Shown: one piece after another, positions 1 through 12,375 of the stretch
Numbering within the stretch: position 1 is the first letter of the stretch
Layout: each line of letters opens with the position of its first letter
Assembly (NCBI GenBank): GCA_963575745.1
Contig: CAUYUJ010005647.1
Coordinates: 481,988-545,987 of the forward strand
Direction of reading: 5' to 3'
From: Prorocentrum cordatum
Lineage: Eukaryota > Sar > Dinophyceae > Prorocentrales > Prorocentraceae
DNA: 64,000 bases
The notes under the pieces: model-generated
Seen by the model: the letters and a program-made list of their open reading frames with translations, nothing else
Told to the model about the DNA's origin: nothing
Database searches by the model: none
Position numbers and translations under genes: made by a program

Positions 1-161
1 GAATCGCGAGGAAGTCAAGCGACTGCGATTCCCGAGTACATCATGGGAAAGGCCCGAGCGGCATCGTGATGCCTAAGGGTTGGAGATGCGATCCCTGCTG
101 AATGTGTAAAGAAATCCCGCGCGAGAGCGCGATTTGGTTATACATGGGGAGGACGTATCAG

Positions 162-480
162 GCGGGAGCCGCTGTTGTTGTAAACCGGGGGCCAACAATC
201 CAATTCTGAAGCCCAAGATTTCTTGTAATCAAAAAGGGTGCAAGCCCCGGGAAGTGCATGCAAATTGAAAAATACCATGTGCCCTGGAGGGGGGTCATCA
301 GGTTTTTTGCTCAAGAAATGAGAGTTCAACAACGACCATAATAACAACAATCAATTTAAGATTGTCCGTTCTTACTGGCACGCGTGTGTTGCATTCTGTA
401 TAATTCTGTATACCCCAACCCTCGATACCCGCACACTTCGTCTTCGATTGCGCCCCCTTTCGGGGGGAATCTCTTCGTTG
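162..480 (+). repeat. Dispersed CAA-core module, full copy 1
   Basis: The module starts with GGCGGGAGCCGCTGTTGTTG and the string AACCGGGGGCC. It then has a segment ending near TGCCCTGGAGGGGGG, a CAA-rich core, TTAAGATTGT, and a tail with CCCTCGATACCCGC followed by a CCCC/GGGG hairpin. The same order recurs at 1925-2240, 2995-3315 and 4035-4365, with half copies elsewhere in the first 7.5 kb. No coding capacity is evident. It is a local repeat family of unknown class. Confidence 0.75.
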
Positions 481-489
481 TCGGTCACT

Positions 490-1130
490 GACTGAAATGC
501 GAGGAACTCTCGAGCGACAGCGCCGTTCCTGAATTCGGGGCATTGCAGGCCAGGGGCTCTTGGAATACATATTGGGAAAAATCGAACGGGGACCCTTGTC
601 GCCGTGTCAGGGCCTCCGCCAACTTGCCTGCATTACGAGAAAGTCTCGAGCGAGAGCGCCACTCTTGAGTTCGGGGGCCTCTGTGGCCAGGACCTCTGGG
701 AATACAGTTTGAGAACGTATCGAACGAGAGCACGAGAAACTCTCGAGCGACAGCGCCGTTCCTGAGTTCGGGGACCTTCATGGCCAGGGCCTCTGGGAAT
801 ACATTTTGAGGAAGTATCGAACGAGAGCCCTTGTCACCGTAGTTGGGCCTCTACCAATTTGATTGCATCACGAGAAAGTCTCGAACGACAGCGCCGTGCA
901 TGAGTTCGGGGGCCGTCCTGGCCAGGGGCTCTCGGAGTAAACCGTGAGGAAGTATCGAGCAGGAGCCCTCGTCGTCGTGGCTGGGCCTCGGCCAACTTGA
1001 TTGAATTGCGAGAAAGTCTCGAGCGAGAGCGCCGTTCTTGAGTTCGGAGGCCTCTCTGGCCAGGGTGTCAGGGTGTCCTGGGGCAAAGTGTTAGGAAGTA
1101 TCGGACGAGAGTTGTAGCCGGGATTCCAAG
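490..1130 (+). repeat. ~138-bp tandem repeat, five copies
   Basis: The motif GAGAAAGTCTCGAGCGAGAG, or a close variant, starts at 501, 637, 734, 872 and 1010. The spacings are 136, 97, 138 and 138 bp. Each unit continues with a TGAGTTCGGGGGCC segment, then GGCCAGGGGCTCT, then GGAAGTATCGAACGAGAGCC. The third interval lacks about 40 bp. No gene is visible. Confidence 0.75.
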
Positions 1131-1227
1131 GGCACACATTTACATTCAAGCCCGCTCTCGAGCACGAGTTTCGTTTTCAGAGGAGTTGTAGCCAGCGTCG
1201 AGGCGAGAGCGCGCGGAACCGTTTCCA

Positions 1228-1690
1228 AATATCAACAATAGTTTGTTTCTAGAAATGGGTGTTCAACAACAAGCGTGATTGTATCAATAAACCCATGACA
1301 ATAACAATAACAACAACAACAACAACAACAACAACAATAATTGTATTGTTGTTCGCTCTTATCTGCTCGTGCGCCAATCAACACGTATATCCCAAGCTCT
1401 CGATACCCGCCCTTTCCGTTTTCGATCGTACCCCCTTGTAGGTATATCTTTCTTGTTTGCAACGTGAATTTCATGCAGCCCCTACGGCAGGGGAAGAGAG
1501 GACGGATAGAAGAAAGGGACAAGGGGGAGAGAGGAGGATGGAGCACGAAAGGGAGTAGCAGGAGGGGGCTAGGAGCAGAACGCACGCGGCAGAGCCAGAC
1601 TGGCAGTTGGGGCGGGTAGACCCGAACGGGGGGGTCGGGACGGCGGGCCCAGGCGGCCAGGTCGAGCAGGCGGGTTGCTGAAGCGTGCGC
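1228..1690 (+). repeat. CAA-core module, 3' half plus GC-rich tail module
   Basis: Only the 3' half of the CAA-core module is present: CAA repeats at 1311-1336, the CTCGATACCCGCC segment, then GTACCCCCTTG. It is followed by a GAAGAGAGGACGG purine-rich segment and a segment with GGGCGGGTAGACCC. This second segment also follows the module at 2268-2430 and 6885-7085, so the two travel together. Confidence 0.65.
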
Positions 1691-1924
1691 CCTGCATGAA
1701 TCGCGAGGAAATCTCAGGCGATAGCGCGATCCCCAAGCAAATCGTGAGATAGGCCAGAGCGAGGGCGTGATTCCTGAGTGTCGAGGGCGCGGGATGATTC
1801 CGGAGTGTCGAGGGCGCGGCGCCTGAATGAGTTGTGAGGACTTCCCATGCGGGAGCGCGGCTCTTGCATAGATTATGAGGACGTCCCGCGCGAGATCGCG
1901 ATTTGGATATACATGGTGCGGAAG

Positions 1925-2430
1925 TATCAGGCGGGAGCCGCTGTTGTTGTAAACCGGGGGCCAAAGACATAATTCTGATATTCGAGATTTGGCTTATAAA
2001 GACAGGGTGCGAGCCCCGGGAAGGGCATGTAAATTGAAACATACAATGTGCCCTGGAGGGGGGATCAACAATAGTTAAAGTTCAACAGTGAGAGCTCAAC
2101 AACAACAATAACAACAACAACAACAACAACAACTGCGTTAAGATTGTTAGTTTTTGATATGTTCGCATGCCACTCAACACGTATACCCCAACCCCTCGAT
2201 ACCCAATCGTACCCCTTTGGGGGTATATCTCTGCTTCCTGCAACGCGTGTATCGTGCAGCCCCTAAAGCAGGGAAAGAGTGGAGAAGAGGATGGAGCGCG
2301 AGAGGGAGTAGCAGGAGGGGGCTAGGAACAGAAAACACGTGGCAGAACCAGACGGGCAGATCGGGCGGGTAGACCCTAACAGGCGGCCCCAGGCGGCCAG
2401 GTCGAGCAGGCGGGTTGCTGAAGCGTGCGT
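1925..2430 (+). repeat. CAA-core module, full copy plus GC-rich tail module
   Basis: This copy contains the GCTGTTGTTGTAAACCGGGG start, the CAA core at about 2100-2132, the CGATACCCAATCGTACCCC tail, and the downstream tail module with GATCGGGCGGGTAGACCC. The order is the same as in the copies at 162-480 and 2995-3315. Confidence 0.7.
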
Positions 2431-2697
2431 CTTGCATGAATCACGAGGAGACCTTGAGCGACAGCTCGATTCCAAAATCAATTTCGTGAGGGGATCCAGA
2501 GCGAGAGCGTGATTCCTGAGTGTCGAGGACGCGACTTTTGAATCACGTGTGAGGAAGTCCCAAGCGACAGCGCGATTTCTGAGTGTCGGAAGCGCGATGC
2601 CTGAATATATCGCGAGGTATCAGGCGAGAGCGCGATTCTTTCATAAATTGACAGATGTTCCCTAGCGAGGGCGCGAGTCTTGAATACACTGCAAGGA

Positions 2698-2830
2698 AGT
2701 ATCCGGCGGGAGCCGCTGTTGTTGTAAACCGGGGGCCCCGGGCATAGTTTGAGCAGTAAGATATTTTTTTGTATATAAAAAAGCGAACCCCGGGAGGGGC
2801 ATTGCAAGTGAAAAACAAATATTTTATGCG
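2698..2830 (+). repeat. CAA-core module, 5' half
   Basis: The 5' half is present: GGCGGGAGCCGCTGTTGTTG, AACCGGGGGCC, and GGAGGGGCATTGCAAGTGAAA. It ends before the CAA core. Confidence 0.6.
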
Positions 2831-2994
2831 ATTGCGTGAATCCTGCATAATTCACCAGGATGTCTCGGGCGAGAGCGGGGTTCTTGAGTAAAGTATGAGG
2901 AAGTCCCAAGCAAGAGCGCGATTCCTTAATGGCGAGGGTGTGGCGCTTGAATAAGTTGCGAGGAAGTCACAAGCGAGAGCAATACATTGCAATA

Positions 2995-3315
2995 GAGCAT
3001 CAGATGTGAATCGCTGTTGTTGTAAACCACGGGCCAGGAGCGCAGTTTGAGGAGGATTTTCCGTGGAAAAACAGGGTGCGAGCCCTGGGAGGGGCACTTC
3101 ACTTGAAAAACCACATATGTCACCGGAGGGCGGGGGATCAACAACCACAACGACAACGACAAAAACAACAACGACAACAACAACAACAATAATTTTAAGA
3201 TTGTTTGCCCTCATATGCTCGAGTGCCCAATAATGCGTATTTCGCAAACCCTCGATACCCGCCCTCTTCGTTTTCGATCGAACCCCTCTTGGGGGGTATA
3301 CCTTTCTTCCCTGCA
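2995..3315 (+). repeat. CAA-core module, full copy
   Basis: All parts are present: GCTGTTGTTGTAAACC, the GGGAGGGGCACTT segment, a mixed CAA/CGA core (3137-3190), TTTAAGATTGTT, CCCTCGATACCCGCCC and CCCCTCTTGGGGGG. Confidence 0.7.
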
Positions 3316-3429
3316 GGCCGGGCCCCCGCAAGCGGCGGGGCGGCCGCGGACCGTCGGCCTGGCCAGCGGCAGCGCTGATCGGCGGGGCGGCCGCGGACCG
3401 TCGACCCGACCCCAAGAGGGACGGACAGG

Positions 3430-3510
3430 GGACCGACCACGACGACGACGACGACGACGACGTCGAAGACGACGGCGACGACGACGACGACGGCGACGAC
3501 GAGCGAAAGC
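3430..3510 (+). repeat. (GAC)n microsatellite
   Basis: An almost pure GAC array with a few GAAGACGGC interruptions. Its translations (poly-Arg, poly-Asp, poly-Val) account for the open frames on both strands here. Confidence 0.85.
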
Positions 3511-3529
3511 GAGAGCGAGAGAGAACGAC

Positions 3530-3780
3530 AGCAGGGCCACGAAGGGCACGAAGTAGGCCACGAAGGGCGACAGCGGGGACACGAAGGGAATGCGTATGGG
3601 GCCACGAAGAGCGCGAACGAGCGGGGGCCACGAAGTGCATATAATGCGGGGCCACAGAAGGCAACTATGGGGCCACTGAGGGTAGCAACTGGGCCACGTA
3701 GGACAGTGAGGGGGACACAAATGGCGACAGCGGGGCCACGAGGCGCATGCACATGGGGCCACAACGGGCGCGACTCCTGG
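3530..3780 (+). repeat. Imperfect GGGGCCACGAAG tandem repeat
   Basis: The phrase GGGGCCACGAAG or GGGCCACGA recurs about every 20-40 bases between 3533 and 3770 with variable spacers. It is a degenerate minisatellite without a clear coding frame. Confidence 0.6.
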
Positions 3781-4034
3781 GTGCCTGGGTGTCGGGAGCG
3801 CGGCGCTTGGGCAAATTGGAGAGAGAAGGAACAAACAAACAAAAAAAACGCAAGGCCATTCTTCGAAATCAGTGAGTTGCAAGCAAACCTCCAGCGAGAG
3901 CGCGACTCCAGAGCGCCGGGAGAGCGATTCCTTAATAAATTGTAAGGGAGCCCCAAACGAGAGCGCGATTCCTGAATAAAATGCGAGGAAGTCTCGGGCG
4001 GGAGCGGGGGTCCTGACTAAATTGTAAGGAAGTC

Positions 4035-4205
4035 TCAAGCGGGGGCCGTTATTGTTGTAACCCGGGGGCCAGGGGCCCAGCTTGAGCAGGGAGACTTTCC
4101 TTGTCAAAGAACAGGGTGCGAGCGTCGAGGGGCACACTTTGATTAAGAAAAACAGTATGCACCTGTGGGGGATCAACAATAATTATTCGTCAGAAATGAG
4201 AATTC

Positions 4206-4252
<47 letters not shown>

Positions 4253-4365
4253 CCATTTTAAGGCTGTACGCTCTTACTTGCCTGCGAGTTATTCAACACG
4301 TATACCCTACACCCTCGAAACCCGCCCTCTTCGTCTTCGATCACACCCCTTTCGGGGGGATTATT
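4035..4365 (+). repeat. CAA-core module, full copy with long (CAA)n
   Basis: This copy has the same order as the other full copies. The core is an uninterrupted CAA tract from about 4206 to 4252, the longest in this family here. It ends with CCCTTTCGGGGGGATT. Confidence 0.75.
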
Positions 4366-4599
4366 TCTCTTTGCTGGGGCCGGCGGGCTTAGACGCACGG
4401 GCAAACCGGAACGGGCGGACAATCCTTCGGGGGCGTACATCTCTCTGCCCGCCATTGGAATTGGCGCGGGCCCTGCAAGAGGAGGAGGGGGAGAACGAGG
4501 GAGAGTGGGAGGAAGGGGAGGGGGAAGGACGAAGGAAGAGGGAAGATACCACGTTGTGAAGGCGTCCTTGGCGCGTGCGTGGTTCCTGAACGCCGAAAC

Positions 4600-5040
4600 G
4601 CAATTCCAGAATAATTTGCGAGGACGTCGCACGCGAGAGCGCAGTCCTGAGTACATTGTGAGGAAATCTCGGGCGGGAGCGGGGGCCCTGACTAAGCTGC
4701 GAGGAAGTCTCAAGCGGGAGCGCCGTTCCTGAGCAAATTGCACGGAAGTCTCAGGCGGGAGCGGGGGTCCTCTTTAAATTGCGAGGAAGTCTCAAGCGGG
4801 AGCGCCGTTCCTGAGTCAATTGCAAGGAAATGTCAGGCAGGAGCGGGGGTCCTGAGTAAAATTCGAAGAAGTCTCTGGCGGGAGCGCCGTTCCCACGTAA
4901 ATTGCACGGAAGTCTCAGGCGGGAGCGGGGTCTTGATTACATTGCGAGGAAGTCCCAGATGGGAGCGCCTTTCCTGAGTAAATTGCGCGGAAGTCTCAGG
5001 CGGGAGCGGGGGTCCTGAGTAAAAATCGAGGAAGTCTCAG
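4600..5040 (+). repeat. 41-bp tandem repeat with alternating units
   Basis: Units of about 41 bp read GTCTCAGGCGGGAGCGGGGG then TCCTGAGTAAATTGCGAGGAA. A second type has GGGAGCGCCGTTCCTGAG and ends TTGCACGGAA. The two types alternate, giving an ~82-bp dimer. Single diverged units recur throughout 1-7300, for example near 7200-7300. Confidence 0.75.
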
Positions 5041-5213
5041 GCGGGAGCCGTTGTTGTTGTAGCCCGGGGGGCAGGGGCACAGTTTGAGCAGGAAGACTTT
5101 CTTTGAGAAAAAACAAGGTGCGATCCCCGGGGGTGGCACTTCAATCGAAAAAAAAAACAATGTGCACCGGTGGGGGGGCATCAACAATAATTATTCTTCA
5201 AGAATGAAAGTTC

Positions 5214-5255
<42 letters not shown>

Positions 5256-5258
5256 CAT
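5040..5258 (+). repeat. CAA-core module, 5' part and CAA core
   Basis: The 5' part of the module runs into a (CAA)n tract at 5213-5252. The usual CGATACCC tail is replaced by unrelated sequence. Confidence 0.65.
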
Positions 5259-6141
5259 GTTACCCGAATGCTCTATACTTCTGCGTGCAGCATGCATCCA
5301 TCATGACACCTCTGGGTGATTTTGTCCTTGCGCACGGGGTCCGATATTCCTTATCCTTGATCTCCCGCCCGAGGAGGTTTTGACAACACCTCGTCCGAGG
5401 CATTTCAACATCTCCAGCCCGGATGGCACGTCGCCCTCGCGATCTCCTTGCCCAGGCCTTGCTTCTAGGTATCACGACGCCTGAATGGCCTAAGAGGTGT
5501 AGGAGAGGCTTCACAACCTCCGGGAGAGCCCCGTGGAGAACCCCCACAGCCTTTGAGAGAAGCTTCAGAGCTTAGACCCTTAGGTGTTCGCCCCCTTCCG
5601 GAGGCCGCTTTTGCGTCGGCCACTTTCTGGTGGTGCCGGGGTTCATCGTCGTTGTCGTCGCCGCCGCCGCCGCCGCTGCCGCCGCCGCCGCCGTCGTCGT
5701 TGTCGTCGTCGTCGTCGTCGACGTCGCGGTCGTCGGGCCCACAGACGGCCTGGGGGTTTCGATTTGCCGAGGATGTCTCAGGCGAGGGCGCCCGCTCGGG
5801 AGTCTGCGCCAGGTTTTCCCATAGACGCCAGGAACGAAACAGGAAAGCTGGCGAGTCGCCACAGGAAGCCCGCGAGAAAGTTGGCGTGCAAGAGGGAGAC
5901 AAGGAAGGAAAGGGAGGGAATGAGGGAAAGGGAGGGAAAGAGAGGCAAGGCTCCAGCGACTGGAGTGATATCTGGCGTGAAAGTTGAAAGGGAAGGGAAA
6001 GCGGGAGAAAGATAGGGAAAGCTGGCGAGATAGAGGGAAAAGCAGGATAAAGTTGGGGAAAGTTGGCGGAGAGAAAAGCGGGGGAAATATCAGGAATGAT
6101 AGGAAATGGCAGGGAGAGAGGAAGAAGAGAGGGAGAGAGAG

Positions 6142-6208
<67 letters not shown>

Positions 6209-6320
6209 GCGACGACGGCGACGACGCCACGCCCCAGGACACGAGCGAGAGCGAGGTCGCAGAGCAGGCGCGAGAGCGCATTCAGGGTGTCCAGCAATCA
6301 GAATAGCTTCATAATTGTTT
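5259..6320. other. Non-genic region with GTC/GAC microsatellites
   Basis: I see no supported gene. The stretch holds GTC/GCC repeats (about 5645-5725), a purine-rich AAAGGGAGGG segment (5850-6130) and a pure GAC tract (about 6142-6197). The long frames on both strands here are poly-Asp, poly-Val or Arg-rich translations of these repeats. Confidence 0.6.
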
Positions 6321-6689
6321 AACAATTAAGGAACATATAAGGTTCGGCAAGGAGCAGGGAAGCCGCAGGGCGTCCTGGGAGTCTTGAGTAAAAGCGGAGG
6401 AAGTATCGAGTGGGAGCGTCGTTGTTTGCAGGGGGTCATGAGGCGGGAGCGCCGGTCCTGAGGTGAAAAGCAGGGAAATCTCGAGCCGGAGCGCCGATGT
6501 TGTTGGAAAGTCGGCTTTGGGGGGCGAGCACGAGCCCCGGCCCCGAGTGAGACAGGAGCAAGTATCGAGCCGGAGCGTTGTTGTTGTTGGGGGGGCGAGT
6601 TTTGGCGCACCCCCGAAACGCCCGAACGTGAGCCGAATTTTCAGAAGAAATGCACGTGGCGCCTAGGCGAGCGCGCGAAAACGCAGTCA

Positions 6690-7085
6690 TTGTGTCCAAC
6701 GATGATAATTGTTTCGTTATTGAGGCTCAACAGCAATAACAACGACAACGACAATAACAACAACAATCCTGTCAATACTGTTCGTTCATGTATGATCAGG
6801 TGCCAATCAATACGTATATCCCAAGCCCTCGGTACCCGCCTTCATCGTATTCGATCGTACCCTCTTGTTGTTATCCTTTAAAACAAGGGAAGAGAGGACG
6901 GGTGGAAGGGGGAGGGAGAAGAAGGGGGAGGGAGAAGAATGGAGCACGAGAGAAATGAGCAGGAGGGAGGCAAGGAGCAGATAACAAGTGGTAGAACCAG
7001 ATGGGCAGATCGGGTGGGCAGACCCATAGCGGGCACGCCGGAAGGCGGGCCCAGGCGACCAAGTCGAGCAGGCGGGCGGGCCGAG
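6690..7085 (+). repeat. CAA-core module, 3' half plus GC-rich tail module
   Basis: The sequence begins in the core (CAACAGCAATAACAACGACA) and continues through CCCTCGGTACCCGCC into the purine-rich tail module with GGGCAGATCGGGTGGG. Its layout matches 1228-1690 and 1925-2430. Confidence 0.6.
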
Positions 7086-7299
7086 CGGGCGGATCGATCG
7101 TGAATTCTGTTCGATTAGCAAGGAAGTTTCCTGCGATTCCTAAGTAAATTTGAGGAATGCCCCAGCGAACGCGCGACCCATGAATGGCAAGAGCGCGGCG
7201 CCTGAGTAAATTGCAAGAAAGTCTCAGGCGGGAGCGCGATTCTTGAGTAAATCGCGAGGAAGTCTCAAGCGGGAGCGGGGGACCGGAGTAATTTCCGAG

Positions 7300-7495
7300 G
7301 AAGTATTACGCGAGAGCCGTTGTTGTTGTTGTAAACTGGGGGCCAGGGGCACAGTTTTGTTTGAGGAGGAAGATTTCCCCGGATTTTAAAAAAAACAGCG
7401 TGCGAGCGCCGGGAGGGGCATTTCAATTGAAAAATACAATCTGCAGTGGAGGGGGGGATCAACAATAATGATTCTTCAGGAGTGAGAGTTCAACG
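7300..7495 (+). repeat. CAA-core module, 5' half
   Basis: It has GCCGTTGTTGTTGTTGTAAA, GGGGGCCAGGGG, GGGAGGGGCATTTCAATTGA and the GATCAACAATAATGATTCTT boundary. It then runs into a CGG/GAC-rich segment. Confidence 0.6.
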
Positions 7496-7499
7496 ATGA

Positions 7500-9483
7500 C
7501 GGCGGCCGCGACGGCGGCGGCGGCGACAACGACGACCCAGACCTTTTGGCGACTTGAAGAAAATCGATACTTGGGGTTCTCGCCATTTTCGCCTTCCTGG
7601 GGGTCCGAGAGCTCCCGGGACGGACGACTCGAACAAAAGTGCATCGGTCGGAGGTGTGGCCTCCTCCTCCTGCTCCTGCTCCTGCTCTTCTAGGTCGTCG
7701 GCAGATGCAGGAACCAGATCGTCCTTGCCCGCCGCCACGGAAAGTGCATCGGCGAAGTTTGGGACAAGGAGGGCAAAATAGAGGGCGAGGAGGAGGGAAA
7801 AAGGCATGATGACGACGACGACGACGATGACGGCGACGAGAGGCTGACGCTCGCGCGACCAGACGGGAAATCACATCCGCAGGCTGCTCCAGCTCCGAGT
7901 TTATAAAACAATCATGTGCGTGGTCGAGGGGTGACAATCCAGACGATGCCCCGCAGTTTTGCAGCATATGTATGCGTGTGTCAGTTCACGGAGCATCCTG
8001 TAGCCTTCGTCACCTTTGAGCATATTCCTTCACAACAAGTTGCACATGTAATCAGTGCGGTTTTCGCGGAGGAGGTACAGGATTTGCAGCACGCATCTTA
8101 GGAGGGAAGCGCGAGATGCCGGGAAATTCTGCCTGTACGAGAGGTGCGGCGGGGATGGCATCCCTCGCGCCCCACGCAAAAATCCTGACTGCTGCGCTTT
8201 AAGGTGCGTTCTCGCTGGTAGGGCGGTGCTGACACCCGAAGCCCAGGCCTGGACGCGCTGTGCAAATTGTTATGTCGCTTGCCATGCCGGCGCGTCCTCG
8301 AAGTGCATGCGGGATTGCTCTCTCCCGAAAATTCGGCCGAATCATCTTGAAGCCGTCTGGACAGCAGCGCTACGATGTTGAAGGAGGGCATGGCCGTAAC
8401 TTTCCATGGTTGTTGCGATTCCTCGTAGAAGCTTCTCGGGTCAGTATTTGAAGCCTTTGGAGGCCCTCCCCAGGGCCTCTTCAGGACTTCTGGATGGCCT
8501 CTTGAAAGCCTCTCGGGGATCTGCAGGTGTTTTTTGTGGCGCAATGGTTGTACTCACCGTGTCGCAAGGGGACGGGTGCGGTCGCAATCGTATAAAATCA
8601 CCCGGAAACCTTACTAGCACAGTGAAGACACGGTGGCGGATCGCCCTGGATCTTAATTACCACTTGGCCCTGGCTACTTTCTGGGCCACCCCCGCGAACT
8701 CGCGCGTGCGCCCCACCGCACCAGCGGGCCCATGCCTCCCAGTGTCGAACACCCGCTGTCTAAGCGCATCCATTTCGTAAAGCCCGATCGTCCAGCAGCC
8801 CTTTTGGGGTACACGCGCATACCTCCCAGTTTCGGAGCCTGGGGCGGAGAAAGTTACCGCCTTCACTTCTCGAAAGCGTCAGTCAACAGGTTTCCTGGGG
8901 AGGTGGAGGTGGTCAGCATCTCTTTCCCCGCCAGTGGCAGGCGCTCGGTCTCCTCGGCAAGGAGTCTTCCGTGACGCAGCCGGTCTGAATCATCCCCCTC
9001 GGGCACGCAATGTTTCTTCAGAGAGGAAGGTGGGCCAGAAGATTCAGTACCCTGCTTGCCGAGCTGCCTGCCTGCTATGGGGACAATAGAAGAGGGGCTC
9101 GGCCTCCAGGGCCCGAGCCCGCAGGACGCAGATGTGCCTGAACAAGGCCACGGAAGCTGCGCGCTCACTGCCCTCGGCCGTCACCAGCGCGACCGGCGCC
9201 GCTGTCGGCGACGCCGGGCGGGCGCCTCGGCCGCCACATGATGGGTGGGGGGAGGTCGACTACACGCAAGAGTGACCCTTCGCTGGAGTGACCTTTGGTG
9301 CGGACCCATTGCCCCCCTGCCCCCGATCACCGAATGCGCGCTTGGGTTTGGCCCTCTCGCGCCCCCCAAAAGCCGCGCACCAAAGGTCACTCTTGCCCAG
9401 GGTCACTCTTGCGTGCAGCCGAGGGGGGGGCAAAGGGGGGAGCAGGGAAGCGGAAGCGGCACGAGCGCAGGTCGAGGTCTTTT
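7500..9483. other. No recognisable gene
   Basis: This is mixed-composition sequence. It holds a short CGG/GAC-rich part (7500-7530), CTC runs (7660-7690) and a GAC tract (7810-7835). The rest (about 7920-9480) is complex sequence with many short frames, none with a motif or codon pattern I can support. An exon here cannot be excluded. Confidence 0.5.
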
Positions 9484-11760
9484 ACGTGTGCATGTGTGGG
9501 TGTGTGCGTGTGCGTGCGTGCGTGTGTATGTGTGAGTGCGTGTGCGTGCGTGCGTGTGAGTGCGTGTGTGAGTCTGTGTGCGTGCGTGTGTGTAGGTGTG
9601 AGTTTGTGTGTGTGGGTGTGTGTATGCGTGTGTGTGTGTGCGTGTGCGTGTGTGTGTGTGGGTGTGTGGGTGAGTGGGTGTGAGGGTGTGTGTGTGTGCG
9701 TGTGCGTGTGCGTGTGTGTGTGTGTGCGTGTGCGCGCGTGTGTGTGTATGCGTGTATGCGTGCGTGCGTGCGTGTGTGTGTGTGTGTGCGTGTGTGTGTG
9801 TGTGAGTGAGTGTGAGTGTGCGTGTGCGTGTGCGTGTGCGTGTGCGTGTGCGTGTGCGTGTGTGCGTGTGCGTGTGCGTGTGCGTGTGCGTGTGCGTGTG
9901 TGCGTGTGCGTGTCTGTGTCTGTGTCTGTGTCTGTGTCTGTGTCTGTGTCTGTGTCTGTGTCTGTGTCTGTGTCTGTTTGTCTGTTTGTCTGTTTGTCTG
10001 TCTGTGTCTGTGTGTATGTGTGCGCGCGTATGTGTGTGTGTGTGTGTGCGTGGGTGGGTGGGTGGGTGGGTGTGTGGGTGGGTGAGTGGCTGGGTGAGTG
10101 GGTGGGTGTGTGGGTGTGTGTGCGTGTGTGTGTGTGTGCGTGTGGGTGTGTGCGTGTGTGCGTGTGTGCGTGTGTGTGTGCGTGTGCGAGTGCGTGTGTG
10201 TGTGTGTGCGTGTGCGTGCGCGTGTGTGTGTGTGTGTGTGCGTGTGTGTCCATGTGTGGGTGTGTGCGTGTGTGTGTGTGTGTGTTCGTGTGCGTGCGCG
10301 TGTGTGTGTTTGGGCGTGGGTGTGAGTGTGTGTGTGCGTGGTTGTGTGTGTGCGTGTGTGTGTGTGTGCGTGTGCGTCTGCATGTGTCTGTGCGTGTGCG
10401 TGCTTGTGTGTGTGTGCGTGTGTGTGTATGTGTGTGCGTATGCGTGTGTGGGTGTGTGCGTGTGTGTGTGTGGTGTGTGGGTGTGTGTGCGTGCGTGTGT
10501 GGGTGTGTGTGTGTCTGTGGGCGTGGGTGTGGGTGTGGGTGTGTGTGTGGGTGTGTGTGCGTGTGTGTGTGGGCGTGTGCGTGTGCGTGTATGTGTGCGT
10601 GTGCATGCTTGTGTGTGTGCCTGTGCGTGTGGGTGTGTGTCTGGGTGTGTGGGTGTTTCTGTGTGTGTGTGCGTATGGGTGTGGGTCTGGGTGCGGGTGT
10701 TGAGTGTGGGTGTGTGGGTGTTTGTGTGTGGGTGGGTGTGTGTGTGTGTTTGTGCGTGCGCGTGTGTGTGTGTGTGCGTGGGTGTGTGTGTGTGCGTGTG
10801 TGTGTGTGCGTGTGGGTGTGTGTGTGCGTGGGTGTGTGTGTGCGTGTATGTGTGCGTGTCTGTGTGTGCTTGTGTGTGTGGGTGTCTGTGTGGTGTGCGT
10901 GAGGGTGTGTGTGTGAGTGTGCGTGTGTGTGTGCGTGTGTGTGCGTGTGTGTGTGTGTGTGCGTGTGAAGTTGCGTGTGCGTGGGTGTGTGTGTGTGTGC
11001 GTGTGCGTGTGTGTGTAAGTGTGCGTGCGGGTGTGTGTGTGGGTGTGTGCGTGTATGTGTGTATGTGGGTGTGTCGGTGTGTGGGTGTGGTGTGTGGGTG
11101 TGTGGTGTGCGGGTGTGCGGGTGTGCGGGTGCGTGTGTGTGTGGGTGTGGGTGTGGGTGTTGGTGTGTGTGTGCGTGTATGTGCGTGGGTGTGCGTGTGT
11201 TGGTGTGTGTGTGTGGTGGTGGGTTGTGCGTGTGTGCGTGTGTGTGCGTGTGTGTGTGTGCGTGTGTGCGTGTGTGTGTGTGTGCGTGTGTGTGTGTGTG
11301 CGTGTGTGTGTAGGTGTGGGTGTGTGCGTCTGTGTGTGTGGTGCGTGCGTGGGCGTGGGCGTGGGCGGGGGCGTGGGTGTGTGTGTGTGTGCCTTGGTGT
11401 GTGTGTGTGGGTGTGTGGGTGGGCGGGTGCGTATGCGTCTGCGTCTGCGTGGGTGTGGGTGTGTGTGTGTGGGTGCGTGGGTGGGTGTGTGGGTGTGTGG
11501 GTGTGTGTGGGTGTGTGGGTGTGTGGGTGTGTGGGTGTGCGGGTGTGTGGGTGTGTGGGTGTGTGTGTGTGAGGGTGTGTGGGTATGTGGGTGTGTGTGG
11601 GCGTGTGGGTGTGTGTGTGGGTGTGTGGGTGTGTGGGTGTGTGGGCGTGTGGGTGTGAGGGTGTGTGGGCGTGAGGGCGTGAGCGTGTGAGCGTGTGTGC
11701 GTGTGTGCGTGCGTGTGCGTGCGCGTGCGCGTGCTCGTGCGTGTGTGCGCGTGCGCGTGC

Positions 11761-11792
<32 letters not shown>

Positions 11793-12335
11793 CTGAGTGT
11801 GCGTGTGCGGTTGCGTGTGTTGTGTGTGTGTTTGTGTGTGTGTTTGTGTTTGCGTGTTTGCGTGTTTGCGTTTGTGTGTTTGTGTGTATGTGTGTATGTG
11901 TGTATGTGTATGTGTGTGTTGTGTGTCGTGTGGTGTGTGCTGTGTGCTGTGTGTTGTGTGTTGTGTGTTGTGTGCTGCGTGTTGTGTGTGGCGTGTGTTG
12001 TGTGTTGTGTGTGTTGTGTGTTGTGTGCTGTGTGCTCTGTGTTGTGCGCCGGGTGCTGTGTGTTGTGTGTTGTGTATTGTGTGGTATGTGGTGTGTGGTG
12101 TGTGGTTTGTGGTGCGTGGTGTGTGGTGTGTGGTGTGTGTGTTGTGTGGTGTGTGGTGTTGGTGTGTGGTGTGTGGTGTGTGGTGTGCGGTGTGTGGTGT
12201 GTGGTGCGTGTGTGTGTGTCTTTGTGATGTGTGTCTGTGTCTGTGTGGCGTGTGTGTCTGTGTCTGTGTGGTCTTTGTCTGTGTCTGTGTGGTCTGTGTC
12301 TTTGTGTCTGCCTGTGTCTGAGTTTGTGTATGTGT

Positions 12336-12375
<40 letters not shown>

